From contig JBBQWT010000003.1 in NCBI GenBank assembly GCA_038210375.1, forward strand, positions 62,001 through 126,000: a stretch of DNA of 64,000 nucleotides, in the 5' to 3' direction. Numbering within the stretch: the first letter of the stretch is position 1; every line of letters starts with the position of its first letter. The translations under genes were made by a program, and so were the position numbers. Shown here one piece after another: positions 53,727 through 63,184 of this stretch. The stretch comes from JBBQWT01 sp038210375. GTDB lineage: Bacteria > Acidobacteriota > Terriglobia > Terriglobales > Acidobacteriaceae. The notes under the pieces are model-generated. The model was not told the origin of the DNA. It did no database searches and saw only the letters and a program-made list of their open reading frames with translations.

Positions 53727-55658
53727 TCAATGCTGCGCTTCCGGCACCTGGTATCCGGAAGTTTCGGCAATAAATTGCTCCCACCACATCGCAAGGTTCA
53801 TCAGCCGCCAGACGTGCTTGGCATCGCCCCGGTGAAACAATTGCTCAATTTCTTCAGTGTCAAAAACGTCAGTTTCTCTGCAGAATTTTTCTATCGTCAT
53901 CCTGGCAACACTGCCCAACTCTTCAAAAAACCATTCATACACAGGAGCGCCAAACCCCTGCTTGCGGCGATGGATCAAGTCATCGGGCACCAGGCCGGTC
54001 ACCGCTTTTTTGAGGATGTGCTTGGTGTCGCCTTTGCAAAGCTTCATTTCCACCGGGATACTCATCGCGAACTCCACGAATTTATGGTCGAGGAATGGCA
54101 CCCGGCCTTCGAGACCCACGCCCATGCTCATCTTATCCACCCTCATGAGCAACAGGTCGGGCAGCCTGAGGTTCAGATCGAGGTAGCTCATCCAGTTCAG
54201 ATTTGAGGGAAATTCAGATTTGGCCTCGAAGCGCTGGCGGATCGGTTGCAGCGCTTCCCAGGAATCGAAGCCGTTGAAGCGCTCGCGCATGCGCTGGGAA
54301 AGCAACCGCTTCTTGTGGGTCTCGGTAAAAGCTTCGGCGCCGCCCCAGAAAATGGGCTGGTCATTAACGCTGCGCCGCAGAAATTCGTATTGGAAGCTCC
54401 GCCCTTTTCCCCCCGCCGAAAGAGAATGCATGGCCCACTTTTTGATAAAAAGCGGCGACGGCAGGTCATCCCACTTCTGCAATTGCAACAGAGTCTTCCA
54501 CGACGAATAGCCGCAGAACAGCTCATCCGAGCCCTCGCCCGCCTGGCAGACGGTCACTCCCTGGCGGCGAGCCAGTTGCGAAACATAGTAGAAAGGCACA
54601 CAGACGGGGTCGGCCAGGGGCTCATCCTGCAGGTACACCATGCGCGGCAGAAAATCGATCAGATCGCCCTGGGAAAGGATTTGTTCGTGATGTTCGCATC
54701 CGCAATAATCGGCCATGCGGCGGGCAAACCGTAATTCGTTGGGATAGCTCGGATACTCGCGATCGTATCCCACCGAGAAAGTCTTCACCGGGGAATGCTC
54801 GCCCTCGCTGAACAGCGCGGTGTTGGTGCTGGAATCGAGACCGCCGGAAAGAAATACTCCTACCGGCACGTCGCTCACTTTACGCAACTGCACCGCGGTG
54901 CGAAGCTCGTCGATGAGCCGCTCGGCTACTTCCGCCTCGCTGGCCCGGGAAAGATCGGTGACATGGTCCCACACCTCCCAATAGCGGTGTTCGGTGACTT
55001 CGCCGGTTTCGTCGAAGCACAACCATGTGGCCGCGGGAACTTTTTTGATTCCGGCAAACAGGGTTTGCGGCGCGGGGGCGGCCAGAAAAGACAGATAGTG
55101 GTAGAGCGATTCTTCGTCGATGGCGCGCGATTGCCGCGGATCGACCAGCAGGGCCTTGATTTCCGAGGCGAAATTAAGCCGGCCGTGATGCACGGAGTAG
55201 TAAATCGGCTTGATCCCGATGCGATCGCGGACCAGCCATAATTTCCGAGCGGCTTCGTCCCACAGTGCAATGGCAAACATCCCGCGAAAGCGATTGACGC
55301 ATTCAATGCCCCATTGCTCAAAGGCATGCAGAATTACCTCGGTATCGGAGTGATCGGTCTTCCAGGTGTGCCCGTAATTTTCCAGCTGAGTCCGAATTTC
55401 GGCGTGATTATAAATCTCCCCGTTAAAGACGATCCAAAGAGATGCATCTTCGTTGCACATGGGCTGGGCGGCCGCGGCGGCCAGATCGATGATCGCCAGC
55501 CGCCGGTGGGCAAAGCCAGTTCTGCCGTCCGCCGATACCCACTCCCCTTCGCCGTCAGGCCCGCGATGCGACATCACTGATCCCATGCGCTTCAGCAGCG
55601 CCTCGTCAATGGTGGCGCCTGTCCCCTTGAAGATCAGGGTTCCGGCTATGCCGCACAT
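53727..55658 (-). CDS. asnB: Asparagine synthase (glutamine-hydrolysing), AsnB-type
   Basis: The class II amidotransferase domain starts with the nucleophile Cys2 in MCGIAGTL, contains SHRGPDG, and is followed by the ATP pyrophosphatase domain with FLSGGLDSS and the late YHRR-like QGFGAPV part. In sugar loci such proteins often amidate uronic acid sugars of the polysaccharide rather than make free asparagine; that is inference from the neighbours. The 643-aa length fits this group. It is 28 nt downstream of the alpha/alpha-barrel gene on the minus strand. Confidence 0.92.
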   Translation of the reverse strand: MCGIAGTLIFKGTGATIDEALLKRMGSVMSHRGPDGEGEWVSADGRTGFAHRRLAIIDLAAAAAQPMCNEDASLWIVFNGEIYNHAEIRTQLENYGHTWKTDHSDTEVILHAFEQWGIECVNRFRGMFAIALWDEAARKLWLVRDRIGIKPIYYSVHHGRLNFASEIKALLVDPRQSRAIDEESLYHYLSFLAAPAPQTLFAGIKKVPAATWLCFDETGEVTEHRYWEVWDHVTDLSRASEAEVAERLIDELRTAVQLRKVSDVPVGVFLSGGLDSSTNTALFSEGEHSPVKTFSVGYDREYPSYPNELRFARRMADYCGCEHHEQILSQGDLIDFLPRMVYLQDEPLADPVCVPFYYVSQLARRQGVTVCQAGEGSDELFCGYSSWKTLLQLQKWDDLPSPLFIKKWAMHSLSAGGKGRSFQYEFLRRSVNDQPIFWGGAEAFTETHKKRLLSQRMRERFNGFDSWEALQPIRQRFEAKSEFPSNLNWMSYLDLNLRLPDLLLMRVDKMSMGVGLEGRVPFLDHKFVEFAMSIPVEMKLCKGDTKHILKKAVTGLVPDDLIHRRKQGFGAPVYEWFFEELGSVARMTIEKFCRETDVFDTEEIEQLFHRGDAKHVWRLMNLAMWWEQFIAETSGYQVPEAQH

Positions 55659-55685
55659 GGGGCACGCTCCGGCGATTGGTCGCGT

Positions 55686-56894
55686 TTATGCATGGGTTTC
55701 GCGTGCGTGCATTCTTGATTCGAGCCGGGCCAGCGCGTGCAGCATCCACGCCTGGCCCCAACGCATATATGGGGTACGGTCGATTCGGAAGCGGTGGTGC
55801 TGGTAGTAGAAAAAACCCGAACCGCCGCGCATATTGCGCAGGCAATACTGCGCGCTACGGATGGCGAGGGCGGGCGCTTCGCTGTCTTCATCCCAGAAGT
55901 CGCAGAACGTCAGGATGGCTTGCGCGCACGAATGTATATCCACGGGGTACACCCTACGGGAAAAGTACTTGGGAGTCATGTCGGGAAGAAAGAAATTATT
56001 CCTGTAAAACTGGAACCCGCGCCGCACGGCGGAGTCAAAAGATCGATCGGTAGTGGCATTGCGATAATCCAGCAGCGCACCCAGATTGTATCCGGTGTGA
56101 AACTGGTCTATCCAGCGCTGTCTGCGGCCGGCGCCGTAATACCACGACCCATCCGGCCGTTGCTGTTCAACTCCGTAGCGCATGCTGCGCCGGGACAGAT
56201 CGAGGTAATCGCCATTGCCGATGGACTGGCCGGCGCGGGCCAAAAAGGCGCCGGTTAAAAGGCTGCTGTTATAAATGCGAGTGCGATCGTTGGGGGTATA
56301 GCTGAAGCACAGCAGATCTTTGCTTTCGAACGAATGATTAAGCCGCGTGGCCAGGAACCGCGCCGCTGAGAGCGCCATTTCTTCGGCTTCACTGCTGCGG
56401 AATTGGCGCGAGGCATCAAGCAGCGCGCGCGCACAGAACACGGTGGCCACTGCGTTGGGGAAATGTGCCGGCATCACCGAGCCGCGCAGTGAATAGTAGT
56501 CCCAATCGTATCCCCAGCAGAATTCCTCTTCTCGCGGACTGCGCCATCGTGCCAACAGTGAGGTCACTGTTTCCGCTTGCGCGATGTTGTCTTCTCCACA
56601 CCGATTCAAATCACAGTAGGCCGACAGCGCCAAACCCAGGGTCTTTGGATTGACGCTGCCCGGAACCCGGAGCCACTGGCGCAGTGGCAGAGAACCCAGG
56701 CGCTTGCCTGCCTGAATCAGCAAAATGTTGAATGGAAATCGATGCGGCCAACTTCCGGCCAGCCGCGGCGAATTGAGCAGGTCGAAAGGATCATGGCCTT
56801 TGAACTGGCGAGTTTCCATCCAGCGCTGCACGTCGACGCGTGCCTGTTGCAGCGACTCGACCGACATTCTTTCCGGCTCGATTTTTGAAGTCAT
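55686..56894 (-). CDS. Polysaccharide-locus protein with (alpha/alpha)-barrel look
   Basis: This 402-aa protein has repeated Trp/Tyr-rich helical pairs (for example GYDWDYYSLRG, QRPDGSWYYGAG and GFQFYRNNFF), the style of a six-hairpin or terpenoid-cyclase-like barrel used by sugar lyases and hydrolases. It has no signal peptide. Similar proteins are found in bacterial exopolysaccharide loci, sometimes called VpsJ-like. The catalytic role is not established. Its start overlaps the stop of the O-antigen-ligase-type gene by four bases (ATGA). Confidence 0.65.
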   Translation of the reverse strand: MTSKIEPERMSVESLQQARVDVQRWMETRQFKGHDPFDLLNSPRLAGSWPHRFPFNILLIQAGKRLGSLPLRQWLRVPGSVNPKTLGLALSAYCDLNRCGEDNIAQAETVTSLLARWRSPREEEFCWGYDWDYYSLRGSVMPAHFPNAVATVFCARALLDASRQFRSSEAEEMALSAARFLATRLNHSFESKDLLCFSYTPNDRTRIYNSSLLTGAFLARAGQSIGNGDYLDLSRRSMRYGVEQQRPDGSWYYGAGRRQRWIDQFHTGYNLGALLDYRNATTDRSFDSAVRRGFQFYRNNFFLPDMTPKYFSRRVYPVDIHSCAQAILTFCDFWDEDSEAPALAIRSAQYCLRNMRGGSGFFYYQHHRFRIDRTPYMRWGQAWMLHALARLESRMHARETHA

Positions 56895-58228
56895 TGAGGG
56901 CGCTGCGACCGCGAGGCTGGTTTCACGCGGGTGAAAGCTTCGGGATTCCCGACTTCAGGGGCAGCGCCGGCCAAGGCACTGAACGCCCAGAACATAGCGG
57001 CATTGGCGGGGATATGAAAGTTGAAATCGCTGAAGCTGTGGATCAGCAATCCGGTGCAGCCCGCCATTGCGGCTGCGGTCATCACCCGGGTGGCGATGGG
57101 CGGCGTGTCCCTGAGCTTCCGTATGCCCCTGCGGTAAAGTTGCAGCACGAACCAGAACATGATTCCGTAGCCGGCGATTCCGGTTTCCACCAGCAACTGC
57201 ACGTGATCATTGTGCGCCTGGTTCACAAAATCATTGGTGTAATAGGATCGGTAGCGAGGATACACAACCGGGAAGCTATCCAACCCGAAACCAGTGAGAG
57301 GTTTCGCCAGAAACATTCTCCAGGCATCTTTGGTTGTGGCCCAGCGCCCGTGGGCGCGCTCGTTGTTCCATTCAGCGGGAGTGTCGGTGATGCGATCGAC
57401 AAACTGGCTGCCGTTGAACCACACCAGAAATGACGCGGTGATCGCTACCATCGCACCAAGGGTCAACAGCGAGCGCCGCCCGCTGCGCACACCGTGCAAC
57501 GCCACCCAGAGAAAGATTACCTCTACCAGGAAGGCAAGCATTCCGCCGCGCGAGAGGCTTACGAAAATGGAGCCTCCCATAACCACTGCGGCAAATCCTG
57601 CAATGACCCGCTGCGGCCGGGGAAACTCAGCCGTAAAAAGCACGGCCAGGGGAATGGGTGCGAGCATCTCCATGAGGCCCGCATAATGGTTGTGATTGAC
57701 ATAAGGCCCGAAAGGAACGGAGCCTGCATCAAGGGTGCGCATCCAGTAAATTTTCCCGTTGTAGGTGACGCTCTGAATGACGCCAAAGACCGCGACCAGA
57801 AATCCGTAGGCGCCGAGAGCCAGCGCGACCTGGGCAAGGTGGCGCTCGGTCCTGAAGCTGTGGGCTGACACTACAAAAATAAAAAAATAAGCCACCGCGA
57901 GGGCGAGGGCTGCATAGGTGGCATAGCGGTATGCAGTCAACGAAAACATTAACTGGATGGCAATCAGCGCCAGGAACACCAGAAAAGGAATTGCCATGGG
58001 CGCCGCCGGAAGCTTCAGGCCGCCTTGGCGCCACTGGCGAAACGTCCACAGCGCAAATAGAAGCGCGGATGCGCCTTCGAGGAGGGCGATAGCCCAGGGC
58101 TCCACCCCCCCAAAAGCAAGCGGTCCGAACATCAGGAGCGCCAACAGACCGGCAAAAAGTATGGAATCCATCGCGGCAAATTGACGACCAGGCGCCGCCT
58201 TATTCGGATTCACTGCGCGGTGTGCCAT
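56891..58228 (-). CDS. O-antigen ligase/polymerase-type membrane protein
   Basis: This 445-aa protein has about ten hydrophobic helices and a Wzy_C/ligase-type periplasmic loop (WRMFLAKPLTGFGLDSFPVVYPRY, ending at HNDHVQLLVETG, with HNHYAG earlier). The family attaches or polymerises sugars on lipid carriers. It starts a four-gene minus-strand transcript (this, the alpha/alpha-barrel protein, asnB, wecG-like), where it would polymerise the exopolysaccharide. The next gene's ATG overlaps its stop. Confidence 0.88.
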   Translation of the reverse strand: MAHRAVNPNKAAPGRQFAAMDSILFAGLLALLMFGPLAFGGVEPWAIALLEGASALLFALWTFRQWRQGGLKLPAAPMAIPFLVFLALIAIQLMFSLTAYRYATYAALALAVAYFFIFVVSAHSFRTERHLAQVALALGAYGFLVAVFGVIQSVTYNGKIYWMRTLDAGSVPFGPYVNHNHYAGLMEMLAPIPLAVLFTAEFPRPQRVIAGFAAVVMGGSIFVSLSRGGMLAFLVEVIFLWVALHGVRSGRRSLLTLGAMVAITASFLVWFNGSQFVDRITDTPAEWNNERAHGRWATTKDAWRMFLAKPLTGFGLDSFPVVYPRYRSYYTNDFVNQAHNDHVQLLVETGIAGYGIMFWFVLQLYRRGIRKLRDTPPIATRVMTAAAMAGCTGLLIHSFSDFNFHIPANAAMFWAFSALAGAAPEVGNPEAFTRVKPASRSQRPQ

Positions 58229-58346
58229 GCTGGCTTGCTATTTTAGCGGGTAGCATGGGCTTTGTATTGCGGGGAGGAAGATTGGTGGTTCTTTACCGGG
58301 TGAGCTGAGACTCTTAAATTTTATCGCCCCGCCGACCGGGGGAAGT

Positions 58347-61259
58347 TCAAAACGCGAATTGCAATTGCATTTCTACTCGCCGGTTGGCGGCGGGCGATCC
58401 AAACGGGCCACCGGCAAGCGCATTGGAGCGGCCAAACAAAGGCGAGGTCAAATTCCCTACCGGAGCCGCGGGGTTTACGGTGTTGAAAAGATTGCGCGCG
58501 GAAACGTTAAAGGTCAAGTTGTAGCGATGATCTGAACCGGGTCCCCGATTCCCTTCCCCACCTCCCCTACCATTCAACCCGATCATCACTCCGCCGGGAC
58601 CGCCGGGACCGCGTCCGCCAAAACCACCGCCGCCGCCACCCCTGCCGCCGTCGGGCGGGCCGCCGGCGCCTGCGACCGTCTTGCCAAATCCCCAAGTCTT
58701 GCCTGCGCGCAGGTTAATTGTGAATTGCCCCGGTCCCTCGCCGTAGTTGATGGGGATGGGATGAGCCGCGGCCGCAGGCGAAACATCGAAAAAGCCGTAT
58801 TTAGTTGCAACGACGCCCGGGGCCGACGGATTGGCTGCGAAAGCCGGACGATCATTAAATATGGAATCGCCATTCAAATCTCTCCCCGCTGTGATGTTAA
58901 AGGGCGAGCCCGAGTTGGCGATGATGAACGGACTGAGACGAATGGAATGCGGCAGAGAAATCGAGCCGCCGATAAACACGCGATTGCGAATATCGAATGA
59001 CGCCCGGCCGAAATCCCGCGAGATATCGTACTGGTTCGACGGGAAATTGGATGCGTTCGCGGTATTTGCATTCGCAAAGCCGAGGCTGTAAAAACCAAAT
59101 ACACTAAGCTTCGCTCCCAGTCTGCTGCTCATGTTAACGATGAGCTGCTTTTGCTTGAAGAGGCCTTCCGATTCGTATTGGTAAATGTTAGAAGTGCCGC
59201 CCAACGGTCGAACGCCGCTCCCGGCAACCAGGGGATTGAACGTGCCCGGCAGAGGAGCGTTAATATTCAGAGACAGAAACTGGTGAATGCCCCGCGAGGC
59301 CAAGTAGGTCAATGACAAAGTAGAGGTCTTGGATAGCTGTCTTTCCAGGGTCATGGCGCCCTGCATCACGTAGGGAGAGCGCAGGCGAGGGTCGAGCCGG
59401 TAAATGGTGGGCGAGGATTGCGCGCCCACCAGCAACCCGGGAGCTGGAGCATTGGGGAAAAAATCCGGCAAGGCGGTTACGACCTGCTCTTCGTTGGCGC
59501 CGTTCAGCCGCAGGGACTGCAATACCAGATCGTCGGAGAAACGGTCATAAAATAATCCGAAGCCGCCTCGCAAAACTGTTTTCGGAGTTCCCTTTGCGTG
59601 TCCCAGACCCCAGGCAAAACCAACGCGCGGAGCAAAATCGGCATGATCGTGAATATTGTTCTGGCTCTCGAAGCGCAAGCCGTAGCTCAGAGTAAAGTTG
59701 GGGCGCAGCTTCCAGTCATCCTCGGCATAAAGACCGACATCCACTCCAGATTCGGTGGCCAGAGGATTGCCCAACACCACGGAATACTGGCTGGCGCCTC
59801 CGCCGGCGGCACGAATTTGTGCGGCGGTCTGCCCGGTTTGGATTCCCATCTGGGTGATGCGGTAGGCGTCCAGTGAAGAAAACGTATAGCTCCCATTAAA
59901 GTTTCCGGTGGATTGGTTGGCCAGGGTCACCGCCCGCAGTCGGCCGCCAAACTTCATGAAATGGTTCCCGTGGGACGCTGAGGTGTAGTTTTGCAGCTCA
60001 TACCGGTTGGTGTCTGAAGCGGTGGTCCCCAGACGATTTCCTCCCCCGGTAAATGAGCCGGGCACAAGGATTGTCGGAGAAAAATCCAGAGAGCGCTGCT
60101 GATTGTGTGACCGGATGTATTGCAAGCGGGTTTCGTTTATCAACTTGGGGGAAAGAATCTGGGTATCGCTCACTTGCACATTTTCTTCAGAGCTGCTGCC
60201 GTTAAAAGCCTGTGAGGGCAACGAGAAAAGACCAATGCCGCCGTTCCGGTTGTCGTCGTGGTTGAATTGAAACCTTCCCGTCAAGGTGTTGCTGGCGGTC
60301 AATTGATCGTCGAGCCGGAAGCTCAGGGAGGTTCGCTTGCGGGGGTTGAGAATGGCCTGGGTGAAAGGCGTGGGATTAAAAGACGAATCCAGCACGAAGG
60401 CGTTAATCACCGACGCTTCATTGATGTCGCGCTGCTCAGCGTTCACGAAGAAAGAAGACTTCTTGCTGATCGGCCCGCTCAAATTACCTTCAAACTCTTC
60501 CATCTGATAGGCAGGGGAGGCGGGGGCAAAGGGATTGCGCGTGTTTAGAGCTGAATTATTAAAATGAAATACCACCTGGCCATGAAATTTATCGCTGCCC
60601 GGCTTGGTAAATACTTCTATCCGTCCCATGCCAAGACGGTCGAACTGTGCGGAGAACGGGTTCTGGTTAATGCGGATTTCGCGGATCGATGCTTTGGGCG
60701 GGAGCTGGCCGCCGGTGAAGCCATCTATATAAATCTGGCCGCCATTAGGGCCGGCAGAGGGTCCGGCGAGGGCCTGAAGGTCCTGCAACAACTCGTCCGG
60801 ATCATCCGAAAGCGCTTCCAGGTCTTTGCCCTTGAGCACGATGGCGCCTACGTTACTTGTGGGATCAGTATTCACCGCGTTGCTGTCTGCCTGCACCTGA
60901 ACTTCCTGCTGCTGCACCACGATTCCCATCTGGATGTCGAGAGTTTGAGACTTCCCGGCCACCACTTCAACGTAGGGCAGTTCGGAAGCGGCAAATCCTT
61001 TGGCCTCCGCGGTCACGGTGTACTGCCCGGGGGCTAGTCCCTTCACTTCATACTTGCCCTGCCCATTGCTGGTCGCAGTCACTGCAGATCCGGTCGAAGT
61101 CTTGGCGGATACGACCGCGCCCGGCACTACCGCTCCCGAGGGGTCAGTGACCTGGCCTCGAAGTGTGCCTGTGGAAACCTGCGCAGGCAGCCTGCTCGTC
61201 AACAGTCCCAGGGAAATAATCAAGGTGAACAAGAAATAGTGCCGCGAACCGCTTCTCAT
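58347..61259 (-). CDS. Outer-membrane TonB-dependent-receptor-like protein with carboxypeptidase-regulatory domain
   Basis: A signal peptide (cleavage after LPAQ) is followed by a CarboxypepD_reg-like domain (GTLRGQVTDPSGAVVPGAVV). A plug-like domain with an NTDPTSN region and a long beta-barrel of about 750 residues come next, ending in the aromatic motif MQLQFAF. This is the Oar/Cna-B-type outer-membrane family much expanded in Acidobacteriota. A Gly/Arg/Pro-rich stretch near residues 885-920 is unusual. The ATG at 61259 has GAGGG upstream; a TTG one codon earlier is also possible. It may import glycans or form part of an adhesion system; no partner uptake gene is visible. Confidence 0.85.
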   Translation of the reverse strand: MRSGSRHYFLFTLIISLGLLTSRLPAQVSTGTLRGQVTDPSGAVVPGAVVSAKTSTGSAVTATSNGQGKYEVKGLAPGQYTVTAEAKGFAASELPYVEVVAGKSQTLDIQMGIVVQQQEVQVQADSNAVNTDPTSNVGAIVLKGKDLEALSDDPDELLQDLQALAGPSAGPNGGQIYIDGFTGGQLPPKASIREIRINQNPFSAQFDRLGMGRIEVFTKPGSDKFHGQVVFHFNNSALNTRNPFAPASPAYQMEEFEGNLSGPISKKSSFFVNAEQRDINEASVINAFVLDSSFNPTPFTQAILNPRKRTSLSFRLDDQLTASNTLTGRFQFNHDDNRNGGIGLFSLPSQAFNGSSSEENVQVSDTQILSPKLINETRLQYIRSHNQQRSLDFSPTILVPGSFTGGGNRLGTTASDTNRYELQNYTSASHGNHFMKFGGRLRAVTLANQSTGNFNGSYTFSSLDAYRITQMGIQTGQTAAQIRAAGGGASQYSVVLGNPLATESGVDVGLYAEDDWKLRPNFTLSYGLRFESQNNIHDHADFAPRVGFAWGLGHAKGTPKTVLRGGFGLFYDRFSDDLVLQSLRLNGANEEQVVTALPDFFPNAPAPGLLVGAQSSPTIYRLDPRLRSPYVMQGAMTLERQLSKTSTLSLTYLASRGIHQFLSLNINAPLPGTFNPLVAGSGVRPLGGTSNIYQYESEGLFKQKQLIVNMSSRLGAKLSVFGFYSLGFANANTANASNFPSNQYDISRDFGRASFDIRNRVFIGGSISLPHSIRLSPFIIANSGSPFNITAGRDLNGDSIFNDRPAFAANPSAPGVVATKYGFFDVSPAAAAHPIPINYGEGPGQFTINLRAGKTWGFGKTVAGAGGPPDGGRGGGGGGFGGRGPGGPGGVMIGLNGRGGGEGNRGPGSDHRYNLTFNVSARNLFNTVNPAAPVGNLTSPLFGRSNALAGGPFGSPAANRRVEMQLQFAF

Positions 61260-61288
61260 CAAACCCTCACAACTTGGAAGTTTTTTGT

Positions 61289-62593
61289 TTACTGACTAAT
61301 GGCAGCGTCGGCCGCCGATGATGCGAGGTTCCAGGGCGACAATAGCGAGGCCGCCGAGCTTCCGTCGGGGGATGCGGTAAGGATCGCCTCGACGCCAGTC
61401 AGTAACGTGATGGCTGTTGGCTGTACACCGCCGGTGGCCACCAGCATGACTGCATCACCTTTTTGCAATTCCGCGGGATCGAGCGGAGGCATTCGGCTGA
61501 GCATTTGTTGCATGTCGGCGGCGCCGCCACCTGGACGGCCCCCGCCGGGACCTCTGGTGCGGTCAAAATCACCGCCCGAACCCCGGTTGCCGCCGCGCAT
61601 TCGTTCAGAATCTCCCAAGGCGCCTGGGGACGTTGAAGTATCTCGAGGCGCCGAGGGGCTGGACATTCCCGCCGGCGGGGCGCCCGCGGCGGGGGCGCCG
61701 CTGGCCGGCGCTCCACCTTTCAACCGCATCGCGATCCGCTGGGCAATCATGGGCGGAAGCTTGCGGAGCTGCGAGTCGCTGCTGAAGCGCACTGTAACGG
61801 GCTTCCTGGTGAACAGGTCCAGGATGGTGATGGTGTGGGCGCCGAGGTTGGCGGATTGAATTGTTCCCGCGATATTCCGGAACGAGCCGGAAACGATTTC
61901 TTCCGCGGTGAGTTCAGCGCCATCAGTGCTGGAAGCGCCACGCGCACGAAGCTGGTCACCCGGTTTGATGTCGGCCAGCGAACTACGTCTGGCGTCGTCA
62001 AATTTTACTGAATCAGGAGCGTAGCGCCGCACCGTGGAGTTTTTTGCGGAACGCACGAGCACATTCTTATTGCCAGTGGCCGCCGCCACGGAGATCGTTA
62101 CTGTTCCCGCGTCCGCATCCACTGCGCGAACCAGCCCGCCCACTCCGCGTTTCTGCCAATCCTGAAGTTGCCGCTGCTGCAAATCGGAGAGATCGCTTTT
62201 CTTCAGCACCACGATGATGGAGGGCGTCAGGGTCTTTCCGTCCCCGGCAAGTTTTCCCCTTACCAGCATGCGGTCGCCGGTTTGCAAGTCGCTCAGTTTG
62301 ATCGCGGCCGCTTTCTTTAAATCGGTTTCGCCGGGATTGGTGCGCACCAGACGGGTAGAGTCGTCGACCTGAATTTGCAGGTCGGAACCGGAATCGGGAG
62401 ACATCGTGATGTGGGTGCCTGTGATGGCTTTAATCGCGCCCACCGAACGAGTCACAGGGGCGGCGGCTTGCGCATTTGCCTGCGGCGCGCCGCTGACAAC
62501 CAAAACCAATCCCCCGAACAACAGCGCCAAACTTGCCGCGGATATGCGCGCACGAGGCGTTTTCATCGTAAGACGTGGTTCATAAGAGTTCAT
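61289..62593 (-). CDS. DUF5666-like secreted repeat protein
   Basis: This 434-aa protein has an N-terminal signal (ending ANAQ) and several DUF5666-like beta units (DLQTGDRMLVRGKL, DIKPGDQLRARG, ELQKGDAVMLVATGG), which look like small OB-type folds. A long Ala/Gly/Pro/Arg-rich linker lies before the last unit. It is the upstream neighbour of the TonB-type protein, whose Gly-rich tail it resembles in composition. I use the ATG at 62593; GTG at 62605 and ATG at 62566 are alternatives. Function unknown; a surface or matrix protein is likely. Confidence 0.7.
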   Translation of the reverse strand: MNSYEPRLTMKTPRARISAASLALLFGGLVLVVSGAPQANAQAAAPVTRSVGAIKAITGTHITMSPDSGSDLQIQVDDSTRLVRTNPGETDLKKAAAIKLSDLQTGDRMLVRGKLAGDGKTLTPSIIVVLKKSDLSDLQQRQLQDWQKRGVGGLVRAVDADAGTVTISVAAATGNKNVLVRSAKNSTVRRYAPDSVKFDDARRSSLADIKPGDQLRARGASSTDGAELTAEEIVSGSFRNIAGTIQSANLGAHTITILDLFTRKPVTVRFSSDSQLRKLPPMIAQRIAMRLKGGAPASGAPAAGAPPAGMSSPSAPRDTSTSPGALGDSERMRGGNRGSGGDFDRTRGPGGGRPGGGAADMQQMLSRMPPLDPAELQKGDAVMLVATGGVQPTAITLLTGVEAILTASPDGSSAASLLSPWNLASSAADAAISQ

Positions 62594-62718
62594 GATCGAA
62601 GGCACCCTGTACCAGGAATATTAGTTGTCAGGTTAGACGCCTCAATTTAACGTTAAGGTGCTGATATATCAGTGATTTACAAAATATTTACAAATTTGAA
62701 ATCGAGACCGCTGCAGAC

Positions 62719-62753
62719 AAAAAAACGCCCGCCGGGATAAGGCCGGAGGGCGT
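62719..62753 (-). terminator. Intrinsic terminator of the HhH genes
   Basis: Read on the minus strand, ACGCCCTCCGG pairs with CCGGCGGGCGT (one mismatch) around a 7-8-nt loop, then seven T residues follow. It lies about 20-55 nt after the stop of the 127-aa HhH gene and closes that transcript. Confidence 0.88.
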
Positions 62754-62773
62754 GATGCGTAAAGACCTTTCGT

Positions 62774-63157
62774 CTACTTCTTTTTTGCGGGTGCAGCCAT
62801 GGGCTTGTCTGCCTGACGGGCAACCACTTTGCCGGCGATCTTTTTGTAGGTCGCCGCCGGAACGATCTTCTTGCGCGTCAGATCAGTCTTCATCCGATAA
62901 GGCCGACCGTCGATGATCTTCTGGGAATACGCGCTGCCAATTCCCGGAAGAGCGTCAAGCTGTTCCTTGGTGGCGGTGTTGAGATCGAGCAAGTCAGCGT
63001 CGGACGTGGCCGCCGCGGCTGCGGGTTTGGCGGCGACCTGGCTTGGCGTCTTTGCGGCTTTGTGCTTGCTGGCCGCCATTTGCGATGAGGCCAGCGCCGA
63101 CATGCAGAAAAGCATGGTGAGCGCGGCCAGCAGATTGGTCAATTTTCTGCGGTTCAT
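62774..63157 (-). CDS. Secreted helix-hairpin-helix protein (ComEA-like domain)
   Basis: This 127-aa protein has a signal peptide (cleavage near ASSQ) and an Ala/Lys-rich spacer. A single HhH domain follows, LLDLNTATKEQLDALPGIGS, typical of the DNA-binding ComEA domain; the tail is Lys-rich. AAGGAG precedes its ATG. It is a paralogue of the next gene upstream (63185-63862). An extracellular or periplasmic DNA-binding role is plausible, but competence is not shown. Confidence 0.8.
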   Translation of the reverse strand: MNRRKLTNLLAALTMLFCMSALASSQMAASKHKAAKTPSQVAAKPAAAAATSDADLLDLNTATKEQLDALPGIGSAYSQKIIDGRPYRMKTDLTRKKIVPAATYKKIAGKVVARQADKPMAAPAKKK

Positions 63158-63184
63158 AAGTCTCCTTGAGTTTAAAGCCGAATG

